From Streptomyces violaceusniger (GTDB taxonomy: Bacteria; Actinomycetota; Actinomycetes; Streptomycetales; Streptomycetaceae), in the NCBI GenBank assembly GCA_005405945.1, contig BJHW01000001.1, positions 1 through 64,000 on the forward strand: a DNA stretch of 64,000 nt, given 5' to 3'. The notes under the pieces were generated by a model. It saw only the letters and a program-made list of their open reading frames with translations. It was not told the DNA's origin and did no database searches. Below, piece after piece: positions 55,730 to 63,674 of the stretch. A program made the position numbers and the translations under genes. Each line of letters starts with the position of its first letter. Within the stretch, counting starts at the first letter, position 1.

Positions 55730-57107
55730 GGGTCTGTCAAACGAGTGGTGTAACTGGGGCTGATGGTTACTGACGGGCTGCGGAGAGGCGGCCGTCGAAG
55801 GTGATGTCGAAGGCGTTCAGCGCGGTCTTCCAACGCATGGTCCAGCGTGCCTGGCCCTTGCCGGTGGGGTCGAGGGACATGATCGCCATGTAGACGCACT
55901 TCAGGGCGGCCTGCTCGTTGGGGAAGTGGCCGCGAGCCTTGACCGCCCGGCGGATGCGGGCGTTGACCGATTCGATCGCGTTGGTGGTGCAGACGATGCG
56001 GCGGATCTCGGTGTCGAACCGCAGGAACGGGATGAACTCCTCCCAGGCGTTCTCCCACAGCTTCACGATCGCCGGATACTTTCGGCCCCAGACATCGGCG
56101 AACTCGGCGAACCGCTCCAGGGCCGCCTCTTCGGCCGGCGCCGTGTAGACGGGCTTCAGAAGCTTGGCGATCTTGTCCCAGTCCTGGCGGGCGGCATAGC
56201 GGAAGGAGTTCCGCAGCAGGTGCACCACGCAGGTCTGCACGATCGTCCGCGGCCAGACGGTCTCCACTGCCTCGGGCAGGCCCTTGAGCCCGTCGCAGAC
56301 GAGCATGAGCACATCACTGACGCCGCGGTTCTTGATTTCGGTGAGGATGTGCAGCCAGTGCTTGGCGCCCTCGCCGCCGTCGCCGGCCCATAGCCCGAGG
56401 ATCTCGCGCCGGCCTTCGGTGGTGACGGCCAGGGCCACGTAGATGGGCCGGTTGGCGACCGCGCCATCGCGGATCTTCACGTGGATGGCGTCGATGAAGA
56501 CCACCGGATAGACGGCGTCGAGGGGGCGGCTCTGCCATTCGGCCATGCCCTCCAGGACCTTGTCGGTGATGGTGGAGATGGTCTGACGGGAGACCTCGGC
56601 ACCATAGACCTCCGCCAGGTGGGCCTGGACCTCGCCGGTGGTCAGGCCCTTCGCAGCCAGCGAGATGACCATCTCATCGACGCCGGTCAGACGCTTCTGC
56701 CGCTTCTTGACAATCCTGGGCTCGAAGGAGCCGTCGCGGTCGCGGGGCACGGTTATCTCCACAGGTCCGACGTCGGTCAGGACTGTCTTGGAGCGTTTGC
56801 CGTTGCGGGAGTTGCCGCCGTTCTTGCCCGCCGGGTCGTGCTTGTCATAGCCGAGGTGGTCGGTGATTTCACCCTCCAGGGCGGACTCCAACAGCCGCTT
56901 GGTCAGCTGCTGCAGCAGCCCGCCCTCACCAGTCAACTGCAGACCCTCGGCCTGGGCCCGGCCCACCAGCTCGTCGATCAACTGGTCGTCCACGGCCTTC
57001 GCCGGCACAGCCTCCACGGGCTCGACACCCTCGGAGCCGGGCACGTTCTCACTGGTCATCGATGTATCTTCCATGATCGGGAGTTACACCGAACGTTTTA
57101 CAGTCCC
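55730..57107 (-). mobile_element. IS256-family insertion sequence, 1378 bases, complete
   Basis: The 26-base ends match at 21 of 26 positions (GGGTCTGTCAAACG on the left against GGGACTGTAAAACG on the right, both ending GGTGTAACT). The element is flanked by identical 8-base duplications TCACCGGA (55722-55729 and 57108-57115). The single transposase gene is intact and oriented leftward. Exact duplications and an intact gene show a recent, probably still mobile insertion. Confidence 0.93.
55767..57074 (-). CDS. IS256-family transposase, 435 aa
   Basis: Catalytic blocks are in order: YPVVFIDAIHVKIRDGAV (first Asp), LMLVCDGLKGLPEAVETVWP (second Asp), VVHLLRNSFRYAARQDW, and CTTNAIESVNARIRRAVKAR (Glu). 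N-terminal KRLLESALEGEITDHLGYDK and RNGKRSKTVLTDVGPVEI are standard for mutator-type transposases. No frame disruption. Start ATG 57074 lies 34 bases inside the right end of the element. Confidence 0.95.
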   Translation of the reverse strand: MEDTSMTSENVPGSEGVEPVEAVPAKAVDDQLIDELVGRAQAEGLQLTGEGGLLQQLTKRLLESALEGEITDHLGYDKHDPAGKNGGNSRNGKRSKTVLTDVGPVEITVPRDRDGSFEPRIVKKRQKRLTGVDEMVISLAAKGLTTGEVQAHLAEVYGAEVSRQTISTITDKVLEGMAEWQSRPLDAVYPVVFIDAIHVKIRDGAVANRPIYVALAVTTEGRREILGLWAGDGGEGAKHWLHILTEIKNRGVSDVLMLVCDGLKGLPEAVETVWPRTIVQTCVVHLLRNSFRYAARQDWDKIAKLLKPVYTAPAEEAALERFAEFADVWGRKYPAIVKLWENAWEEFIPFLRFDTEIRRIVCTTNAIESVNARIRRAVKARGHFPNEQAALKCVYMAIMSLDPTGKGQARWTMRWKTALNAFDITFDGRLSAARQ

Positions 57108-57292
57108 TCACCGGACCGGACACCCGAGGCGTTCTCCAGACGCTGGCGGACAGCCTGCTAGGGGAAGCCGAGGAGGTCGCCCGCAGGGTGGAGGAACTGC
57201 GCTTGGAGTGGTCTACCCGGCCTCCTGCGTCCGAGTCCGCTGCCCGTCATGAACTACTCGCGTACGCGCGACGAGCAACACACCCCTCGTGA

Positions 57293-57723
57293 ACAATTCG
57301 GGACTGCAGGCTGGCACAAGCCTCCCCATCACTCCAGGTGATCCCCGATCTGCCCGGTCGGTGTAGCCATCCGCCGTGAACTACACAGCTGTGCCCCGCC
57401 AACCCCGGCGGAGCTCCCGGACCAGCACACAGACCACGACGATCAACAACAACAAGCGGTCTGGCCCCGGCGCTCAAGCGGCGAGGCTAGCCTCGAGCTT
57501 TCGCGAGGTGGGTTGCCCGAAGCTTGATCACAAACGCGAGAGGTACTCCTGACCTGCAACGATAAGGATTGTCGAGAGTCCCGTTGGCTGCGAAGAGACC
57601 TCCAAGGCGACCAAGCCTATCGGGCCCTACCAGCGGTCCGTGTTCTGAGCTGGTTCTTCCTTGGTAGTGGCAGCGTTGAGCGGTAGTGCCCTGGACAACA
57701 CCGAGGCTGGGAGGCTCGGTTTC
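57293..57723. other. Non-coding gap between the two gene blocks
   Basis: These 431 bases separate the interrupted rightward gene from the 3' end of the leftward seven-gene operon. They contain a perfect 14-base palindrome CGAGGCTAGCCTCG (57482-57495), which may end the leftward transcript, and no supported gene or tRNA. Composition is slightly lower in G+C than the flanks. Confidence 0.4.
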
Positions 57724-58281
57724 TCATTGGCCTCGCAGTAGGCGAGAGCAGGTGAGCCTGGCGGACTCGGTTCGGCTGACGATTCCGGCTTCGAGATAGG
57801 CCATCTCCTCATCAGCGAGGGCCTTGAGCCCAGCAAGGACCCGTGCTCGGGCCAGGCCGGGAAGAGCCGAGATGGCTTGCGCGATGGGGAGCATCCATAA
57901 GTCCGCTCGTCCGTCGCAGTAGGTGTAGCGAGCAGCGTCGTCGTGGGTGAGGCGCTTGGTGGCTAGGACATATGTGCAGATCTGCCGACGACGCATCTGA
58001 ACCCAGTCAACGGCGACCCGTCGAAGGACAGGTACACCGCTCGGCACTCCCCGAAGGACTTTTTGGGCGGCCTGTTCCGGGGGCTGCCCGTTGTGAACAG
58101 GCCCCGACGGCACGAGCAGGTCGCCACGTAGTTCGGCAACGAGTATGTGGCTGGTCTCGACGGGCGCGAGTATGGACACTCCTACCAGCGGCGGCCGCCA
58201 GTTCTCGTAGGGAGCTGTGTTCCGTACGTGCCGCTGCCGAGCAGCCGGAATGGCGGTTGTCGGCGTGGGTGTCCGCGTCAT
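57724..58281 (-). CDS. Nudix-fold-like protein with degenerate motif, 185 aa
   Basis: ATG 58281 overlaps the aldo/keto reductase stop (TGATG). VETSHILVAELRGDLLVPSG then QPPEQAAQKVLRGVPSGVPV has the strand-loop-helix of a Nudix domain, but the RExxEE residues that bind metal are missing. A conserved VDWVQMRRRQICTYVLATKR strand follows, and the C-terminus is a helical tail (ARVLAGLKALADEEMAYLEA). It may bind rather than hydrolyse a nucleotide. Last gene of the leftward operon. The fold assignment is tentative. Confidence 0.6.
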   Translation of the reverse strand: MTRTPTPTTAIPAARQRHVRNTAPYENWRPPLVGVSILAPVETSHILVAELRGDLLVPSGPVHNGQPPEQAAQKVLRGVPSGVPVLRRVAVDWVQMRRRQICTYVLATKRLTHDDAARYTYCDGRADLWMLPIAQAISALPGLARARVLAGLKALADEEMAYLEAGIVSRTESARLTCSRLLRGQ

Positions 58282-59060
58282 CACCGTGTGCCTGTCACGA
58301 CGGTGACGAGTTGGCGGAGGTGTTCCAGTGAGCTGGTGCCGGGGATGGGTGCGACGTGGTTCCCGAGGCGAAGCAGCCAGTTGAGAGCCGCGTCGATATG
58401 CCCCTGCCGTGCGAGAGTTCCGGCGTCGAGGGGCCGGTACGGCACATAGGGGATGGAGAGGTCGCGGCAGAGTTCGAGCGCCGGGTCGTGCCGGTCCCCG
58501 CTCATGTTGAGGACGTTCTGCACGACGGCGATGGTGATGTCGTTGGTGACTGTGCGGATCTGCTCTGGTGTGACCTTCGACAGACCAATGTGCCCGATCT
58601 TGCCCTCGTCTTTCAGGGCTTGGAGTGTGCCGATCTGGTCTGCGACGGACACTTCGGGGTCGATGCGGTGGAGGTAGCAGAGGTCGAGCCGGTCCATGCC
58701 CAGTCGCCGTAGGCTCGCCTCGACGCATGCGCGCAGGTAGACGGGGTGGCCATGCGGGACCCATGTGTCCGGGGCGGGGCGGGCCAGGCCCACTTTGGTC
58801 GCGATCAGTACGTGCTCGGGGTAGGGGTGTAAGGCATCGCGGATGAGGTGTTCGACGGTGTGGGGCCCGTAGGCGTCTGCGGTGTCGATGTGCGTGATGC
58901 CGTAGGTGTGGACGGCTTGGCGGAGCACGGTGAGTGCGGTGTCGCGGTCGGCGGGGTCGCCCCAGATGCCGGGTCCGGTCAGGCGCATCGTGCCGAAGCC
59001 GAGCCGGGAGACGGCCTTCCCGGCCATGGTGATGGTGCCCGCGGGCAGCGTGGTGGTCAT
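58281..59060 (-). CDS. Aldo/keto reductase, 259 aa
   Basis: ATG 59060 (MTTTLPAGTITMAGKAVSRL) has a perfect GGAGG and overlaps the upstream stop (ATGA); an ATG 21 bases earlier lacks a site. The family motifs are present: RLGFGTMRLTG, THIDTADAYGPHTVEHLIRD (Asp and Tyr of the catalytic tetrad), VLIATKVGLARP (Lys), LDLCYLHRIDPEVS (His) and HIGLSKVTPEQI. It reduces or oxidises a carbonyl using NADPH. Placement in a nucleotide operon suggests a sugar or base aldehyde substrate. Confidence 0.88.
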   Translation of the reverse strand: MTTTLPAGTITMAGKAVSRLGFGTMRLTGPGIWGDPADRDTALTVLRQAVHTYGITHIDTADAYGPHTVEHLIRDALHPYPEHVLIATKVGLARPAPDTWVPHGHPVYLRACVEASLRRLGMDRLDLCYLHRIDPEVSVADQIGTLQALKDEGKIGHIGLSKVTPEQIRTVTNDITIAVVQNVLNMSGDRHDPALELCRDLSIPYVPYRPLDAGTLARQGHIDAALNWLLRLGNHVAPIPGTSSLEHLRQLVTVVTGTR

Positions 59061-59653
59061 ACGACGGCCTCCTGGAGGCAAAGTTGAAGGGCGCGTTCGA
59101 TGGCGCGGGTCTGGCTTTCGTGGTCGCTGGTGACGCGCTGGTGCGGGATCCCGTCCTCGGCCAAAAGGCCGTGGACGTGACGGTCCACCAGGAGGCGGTA
59201 GCGATGGTCGTAGTCGTGGCTCTGGTCGACCGGTACATCCGGGTCCAGCACGGTCGCCAGGAGGAGGCCGTACTTCGGCGCCTGCGTCGCGGCAAGGAGC
59301 CGCAGCCGTTCCCTCTCCAGCCGGTGAGAGTGCTCGCCGCGGTACTCAAGGGCCGCGTGGTAGTACGCGAGGGCGTCGAAGGAGGCGCGGTCGACGAGGA
59401 CGACGTCGGCGCCTTGAGCTGCGGCGGCGATGTCGTCGGCGATCCCCTGAGTAATGATCCACTCGGTAGAAGCCGCGGTGTGGTGCTGCATTTTCGGCAG
59501 GCCGATCGCCGCGGCGCGTTTGGCGAGCCGGCCGGTGCGGGCCACGGTGAGCCCGTGGCCGCGCAGTTCCATCTGGATCCGCTTGAGCAGTGTCGTCTTG
59601 CCGGTGGAGTGGGTGCCGAGCACGCCGATGCGGATGGGTGGCTGGTGGGTCAC
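59057..59653 (-). CDS. P-loop NTPase/kinase (AAA_28/NadR-like), 198 aa
   Basis: GTG 59653 overlaps the exonuclease stop. Walker A is LGTHSTGKTTLLKRIQ at the N-terminus; DVVLVDRASFDALAYYHAAL is the Walker B/DRx region seen in NadR-like and deoxynucleoside-kinase-like proteins; DYDHRYRLLVDRHVHGLLAE is a lid-like segment. A small-molecule kinase, possibly for a nucleoside, fits the operon, but substrate residues cannot be read with certainty. Confidence 0.75.
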   Translation of the reverse strand: MTHQPPIRIGVLGTHSTGKTTLLKRIQMELRGHGLTVARTGRLAKRAAAIGLPKMQHHTAASTEWIITQGIADDIAAAAQGADVVLVDRASFDALAYYHAALEYRGEHSHRLERERLRLLAATQAPKYGLLLATVLDPDVPVDQSHDYDHRYRLLVDRHVHGLLAEDGIPHQRVTSDHESQTRAIERALQLCLQEAVV

Positions 59654-60251
59654 CACAGGGTGGGGTCCTCTTCTGCTTCGGGGACGCCTGGCAGGCCGGG
59701 CGGCACGGCCGCGGCGACGAGCTGGTCCCAGGTCTCGTAGTGGCTGGACATCGCAATGAGGAGCTGGGCGGTGGCGTAGGCGTCGTAGGTGGCACGGTGC
59801 CGCTGAGCGGGAGCGGCCGTGAGGTCCGGCGCGGTGTGCTTGATCAGGGCGTCGAGGCTGTAGCCGGGCAGCTCCTTGTACGTGGCCTTGGCCAGGCGGA
59901 GCGTGTCGAGGACCCCGGCCGGTTCCCAATTCGGCAAGTGTGCCTTGAGCACTCGGTAGTCCGTGTGCGCGTTGTGGGCGCAGATCCATGCCCCGCCGAG
60001 GAGCTTGTGGACCTGGTCGGCGATCTCTCCCCACGCTGGAGATTGAGCCAGTAGCCCGTTGGTCAGCCGGTGGATGCTGGCGGCGCGGGGGTGACGGGCC
60101 GGGGTGGGCGGATGAGCCACGCCCCGGCTGTGCTGGTGTCCGGCCTGCCGTCGCGAATGGGAAGGGCGGCCACCTCGACCAGGTCGGGTGGGTTGGTGCC
60201 GTTGCCTTCGACGTCCACGACGAGCAGGGTGGGCCAGGTGGCGAAGTTCAT
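59650..60251 (-). CDS. DEDD-family 3'-5' exonuclease (DnaQ-like), 200 aa after one frame repair
   Basis: Exo I is LLVVDVEGNGTNPPDLVEVA (Asp and Glu of DEDD), Exo II is WICAHNAHTDYRVLKAHLPN, and Exo III is HRATYDAYATAQLLIAMSSH, with His five residues before Asp as in the DEDDh group. One base added on the minus strand at the plus-strand run GGGGG 60087-60091 gives VTPRAASIHRLTNGLL. It hydrolyses nucleotides or short oligonucleotides from 3' ends. ATG 60251 overlaps the radical SAM stop. Confidence 0.85.
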
Positions 60252-61432
60252 GGTGCAGGCGTTCCGTTCTCTGTCGGCCAGCCGATGGGGGCTCGGCCGT
60301 GCTGGCGGTAGTGATGAGGCTTCTCGCGGTCGTGGCACTGGTAGCCGTAGCCGTGCTGGAGGTAGTAGCGCGGCGGCTCGTCCAGGCCCTCGACGATGAT
60401 GGCCCGGTCAGTGATCTCAACGGGCCCGGTCGCGCCAAGGGCTCGGGCGCTTTCGGTGACATCCGTGAAGTCAGGCTTGCGCCAGGCCGAGTCGCACAAC
60501 GTGACCTGCTTCTGGGGGCAGATGTCGCATAGTTCCCAGATGCCGTAGTGGCCGTTGTAGTCGGCCTCTCCGTGGGCGTAGGCCACGCCGCAGCTCGTCT
60601 TGCGGAACAGCGCGCCCCACGGGGCGGAGACGTCCTCGGGGATGCGGAAGGCATCGAGCACCCGCTGTTCGGCCGCCTCGGGGAGGATTTTGCGCCGGGC
60701 GGTGTCCTCGTACGGCGTGGGCAATCCGTGCGCGTGGTAGTAGGCGGCGATCTCCTGGCGGAAGAACAGGCCGGTGAATACGGTGGCGTGCGCGTGCCGG
60801 GACAGCTCGCGCGCCCGCTCCAGGTGGGCGTCGGAGTCGTTGAGGCCGGGGACGATCGGCCGCCAGTACAGGACAGTGCGGTACCGCTCGGCGTGCTCGT
60901 AGAGGGTACGCAGGCTCTCGGCGGCGATCTGAGAGTCCACCGGCTCGATGGCCTCATGGTCAATGCCGGAGTGGGTGACCAGCACGGTCAGCCGCAGGTT
61001 CTTGAAGCTGTTGAGGACCTCGCAGTCCTCCGGGGAGACGCGCCAGCGGGTGATGACCAGGACATGGTTGGTCAGGCCGCGATAGTCCAGGTGCCGCAGC
61101 ACGGTGAACAGGTGCGGTTTGACGGCTGGCAGCATGGGGTCGGTCGCCCGATTCAGGAGCTGGAGCGGCGTGGTGTGCGGCCGGAAGTACGGGTGCTCGA
61201 CGAGCGTGGTGACGGCCGCCTCGTCGCTCATCAGCCGACGGGGGACCTTCATCTCGAAGTTGTCGAAGGTGTGCCGGATGCAGTATCCGCAGTCCAGCGG
61301 GCAGCCGATGATCCAGTTCAGGGAGAGGCCGGACTTGCGGTACTCGATCACGTCCGCCAGGGCGGGCTTCAGCTCCCCGATCTTTTCCGTGGGGAGGATG
61401 GGTAAGGGGCGTTGCTGGTACGGCTCGCTCAT
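60248..61432 (-). CDS. Radical SAM enzyme with second Cys cluster, 394 aa
   Basis: ATG 61432 has GGAGG. The radical SAM motif is C44-x3-C48-x2-C51 (IIGCPLDCGYCIRHT). The middle part (LLNRATDPMLPAVKPHLFTV; VLVITRWRVSPEDCEVLNSF; LYWRPIVPGLNDSDAHLERA) recalls spore-photoproduct-lyase-like enzymes. A C-terminal group ELCDICPQKQVTLCDSAW could bind a second cluster. Between a nucleoside diphosphate kinase and an exonuclease, a nucleotide or nucleic acid substrate is likely. The reaction is unknown. Confidence 0.82.
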   Translation of the reverse strand: MSEPYQQRPLPILPTEKIGELKPALADVIEYRKSGLSLNWIIGCPLDCGYCIRHTFDNFEMKVPRRLMSDEAAVTTLVEHPYFRPHTTPLQLLNRATDPMLPAVKPHLFTVLRHLDYRGLTNHVLVITRWRVSPEDCEVLNSFKNLRLTVLVTHSGIDHEAIEPVDSQIAAESLRTLYEHAERYRTVLYWRPIVPGLNDSDAHLERARELSRHAHATVFTGLFFRQEIAAYYHAHGLPTPYEDTARRKILPEAAEQRVLDAFRIPEDVSAPWGALFRKTSCGVAYAHGEADYNGHYGIWELCDICPQKQVTLCDSAWRKPDFTDVTESARALGATGPVEITDRAIIVEGLDEPPRYYLQHGYGYQCHDREKPHHYRQHGRAPIGWPTENGTPAP

Positions 61433-61458
61433 GATGCCTCCAGTTCGAGGGAACGGCG

Positions 61459-62499
61459 TCAGGTGTCGACAGACGTGCGCTGGCGCGGGGGGTTCGGCGG
61501 GGAGAGCAGGGCGCGGCGGCGGGCGCCGTACCAGGTGCCGAAGTCGCGGCGCGCGGCGTCCGGGTCATCACTGGTGTGCACGAGGTTGCGGACCAGGCGC
61601 CGCTCGGCGAGCGCCGCGGCCAGACTGTCGTCCCCGAGGTCGCCGCGGATGGTGCCGGGTGCGGCCCGGGTGGGGTCGAAGTGCCCCAGGAGCTGACGAA
61701 GGCGGTAGTGCACGCCCGGATTTCCATGGGCCAGTGCCACTGTGACGGGGCGGTTGGCGTACTCCGCGTCCAGGCAGGCGGGGATGTCGCGGTCCGGGAA
61801 CCAGTCGGCGTCCACCAGCAGGTCCCAGTAGTGGACGTGCGCCTGCCACGCATGAACGGTCAGGTCGAGCCGACCCGACACCGCGACCTGGGCTGCGCCG
61901 ATCCGGTCCAGGACGGCGTCCACCAGGCCGCGCTCGACCGCGTCGGGCTTGCACAGGATGACCGAGCACCGCTCGAAGTCGGGATCGGCGGGGCGGCCGC
62001 CGCCCCTGTACCAGGTGCCGAAGTCGCGGCGGGCGGCCTCCGGGTCGTCGCTGGTGTGCACAAGGTTGCGGACCAGGCGCCGCTCGGCGAGCGCCGCGGC
62101 CAGACTGTCGTTTCCGAGGTCGCCGCGGATCGTCCCGGCCACGGCCATCGTGGGGTCGGTGTGCCCGACGAGTTGCCGCAGCCGGGCGTGGATACCGGGC
62201 TCACCGTGGGCGAGTGCCACGGACACCGGGCGGTTGGCGAACGCCTCGTCGAGGTAGGTCGGCAGATCACGGGGGGCACGCTTGGTGGCTGCGAGCAGAT
62301 CGCGGTACACGACGTGGGCCTGCCATGGCTGCGCGACAAGGTCCACGCGGTCCGTGACGGTGACACCACATGCGCGGATCATGTCGAGCACGCGCGGGAC
62401 CAGGCCGCGTTCCACGCAGTCCGGCTTGCACAGGATGACCGCCCAGCGGTCGAAGTCGATGCCGTCGACCACGGCGCCACTCGGCGGCTTCCGGCTCAC
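61459..62499 (-). CDS. Tandem nucleoside diphosphate kinase (two fused domains), 346 aa
   Basis: Each half has the family order: WAVILCKPDCVERGLV / SVILCKPDAVERGLVDAVL, then AHGEPGIHARLRQLVGHTDP / AHGNPGVHYRLRQLLGHFDP, then AGTIRGDLGNDS / PGTIRGDLGDDS, then NLVHTSDDPEAARRDFGTWY / NLVHTSDDPDAARRDFGTWY. The His of the N-x-V-H-x-S-D motif, which carries the phosphate, is present in both. Such kinases make nucleoside triphosphates from diphosphates. GTG 62499 overlaps the stop of the thymidylate-synthase-like gene. Fused pairs of this kind are unusual in bacteria. Confidence 0.88.
   Translation of the reverse strand: MSRKPPSGAVVDGIDFDRWAVILCKPDCVERGLVPRVLDMIRACGVTVTDRVDLVAQPWQAHVVYRDLLAATKRAPRDLPTYLDEAFANRPVSVALAHGEPGIHARLRQLVGHTDPTMAVAGTIRGDLGNDSLAAALAERRLVRNLVHTSDDPEAARRDFGTWYRGGGRPADPDFERCSVILCKPDAVERGLVDAVLDRIGAAQVAVSGRLDLTVHAWQAHVHYWDLLVDADWFPDRDIPACLDAEYANRPVTVALAHGNPGVHYRLRQLLGHFDPTRAAPGTIRGDLGDDSLAAALAERRLVRNLVHTSDDPDAARRDFGTWYGARRRALLSPPNPPRQRTSVDT
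61529..62130. repeat. Near-identical 120-base repeats inside the tandem kinase gene
   Basis: Bases 61531-61650 and 62011-62130 are direct repeats exactly 480 bases apart with 7 differences in 120 (94 percent). They encode the active-site end of each domain, while the DNA between them has diverged much more. This points to gene conversion or strong selection for the same end in both halves. Confidence 0.85.
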
Positions 62500-63521
62500 T
62501 CCTCGCCCCCGTCCAGGACAGCAGCGCAGGCTGACCAGCGGTGGCCGACGAGCCACCGCAGGCCCGGATCCAGAGCGTTGAGGACCTCGGGGTTCACCGT
62601 GTCCACGTGGTCGTGCTGTATCTGCCGGTAGACCTCGAACAGCAGCAGGGCCTGCTGCCAGTACGGATCAAGGCCCGATGCCTCGATGTGTGCCACGCTG
62701 TAGTGGGCCTTGTTCGTGCGCAGCACCTCCTCGTGCTCAAGGACGCGCGCCACGGTCGCCGCGGTGGTGCCCGCTGGCATCGCCGGGAACGGGAACTGGA
62801 CCGGCGCGGACCGGGTGACGGCTTCCAGAAGGACTCGGTGGACACGGTCGGCGTTGCGGTCGCAGATGTGGGCCGAGCCGATGAAGTGGGTGTAGGAGCC
62901 CAGCTCAAGGCCGAGCTGGACGGCGGCGAACTCCTGAAACATGGTGAAGCTGAAAACGTCCGAAAGCAGACCACAGTCGAGATCGTTGGCCCGCATGTAG
63001 CACACCATGTGCAGCCGTTCATCCCGCACCAGGAAGTGCAGCCCGGCGAGGCACGCCATATCCGGGTTGTCACTGATCGCGAGCTCGTCAGCGGTGAAGA
63101 CGGGAAGGTAGCCCCGCTTGCTGTCCGGCTCGCTGCGGAGCAGCTCCAGGATGCGGTCAAAGGGCGTCACTGTGTCGCCGTCGGCCGGGCTGAAGATCGT
63201 GTGACCGTACGCGGAACCACCCACATGGATGCCGTCCCGGGAGCTGGAGCGCATGGACGGCGCGTAGTAGCCGATCATCTCCAGGTCCCTGCGGCCAGCC
63301 AGGTACCAGAGTGCCTCCGCGAAATGGAAGACCGGGTTCACCTTACGCGCTGCCAGGAAGGGCAGCCGCTGACGCGGGTCCGACAAGCGGAAGCTCGCGC
63401 CGATCACCTCACGGGCGTCGTTTCCACGGGCAGAGATGTGATGATCGTGATCCTCCGATACCAGCCTCAATAAGGCCAGGTATGCCTCTTCGAGACCGGG
63501 AAGGCTGAGGGGTGTGAGCAT
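62496..63521 (-). CDS. Thymidylate-synthase-like pyrimidine nucleotide enzyme with cytosine-type Asp, 341 aa
   Basis: ATG 63521 has AAGGAG. The fold markers are RQRLPFLAARKVNPVFHFAE, ALWYLAGRRDLEMIGYYAPS, YGHTIFSP, the active-site Cys157 in DMACLAGLHFLVRD, YMRANDLDCGLLSDVFSF and SYTHFIGSAHICDRN. In thymidylate synthases the last but one block reads LPFN and its Asn recognises uracil; here it is LLSD, Asp188, as in phage dCMP hydroxymethylase. A CMP/dCMP hydroxymethylase-type activity is therefore more likely than dTMP synthesis. It heads a seven-gene overlapping operon. Confidence 0.8.
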   Translation of the reverse strand: MLTPLSLPGLEEAYLALLRLVSEDHDHHISARGNDAREVIGASFRLSDPRQRLPFLAARKVNPVFHFAEALWYLAGRRDLEMIGYYAPSMRSSSRDGIHVGGSAYGHTIFSPADGDTVTPFDRILELLRSEPDSKRGYLPVFTADELAISDNPDMACLAGLHFLVRDERLHMVCYMRANDLDCGLLSDVFSFTMFQEFAAVQLGLELGSYTHFIGSAHICDRNADRVHRVLLEAVTRSAPVQFPFPAMPAGTTAATVARVLEHEEVLRTNKAHYSVAHIEASGLDPYWQQALLLFEVYRQIQHDHVDTVNPEVLNALDPGLRWLVGHRWSACAAVLDGGEE

Positions 63522-63578
63522 GATTCTCCTTGGATGTGCAGTCGCGGCAGCGACCGGTCGGCGGGGATGCTGAGCCCG

Positions 63579-63605
63579 GCCGCCCCTTGCCTCACCAAGG
63601 GCGGC
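63579..63605 (-). terminator. Hairpin between the DUF6082-like gene and the nucleotide operon
   Basis: GCCGCCCCTTG (63579-63589) pairs with CAAGGGCGGC (63596-63605) with one bulged C. It lies 70 bases downstream of the leftward stop at 63675 and 58 bases upstream of the operon start at 63521, so the operon promoter should lie between them. Confidence 0.6.
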
Positions 63606-63674
63606 TGTCGAGGGGCTGTCAGGGACTGAGCGCCAGCCCAGTCGTACGGGTTCGCGGCAGCACAGGGCATTCGG

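Larger units (their letters stand above)
55298..57292 (+). pseudogene. Unknown 202-aa gene split by the IS256-type insertion
   Basis: The first part (55298-55729) encodes 144 residues, including LHIDPDATFSHLDLPEDAHA and LIGDTVDRAIYHRQALLHLH. Removing the insertion and one copy of its 8-base duplication joins codon GGA at 55729 to 57116 in frame, continuing PDTRGVLQTLADSLLGEAEE to a stop at 57290-57292. The restored protein has 202 residues, helical and acidic, of unknown function. As sequenced only the first part plus 7 element-derived residues would be made. It is the last gene of the rightward block. Confidence 0.8.
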
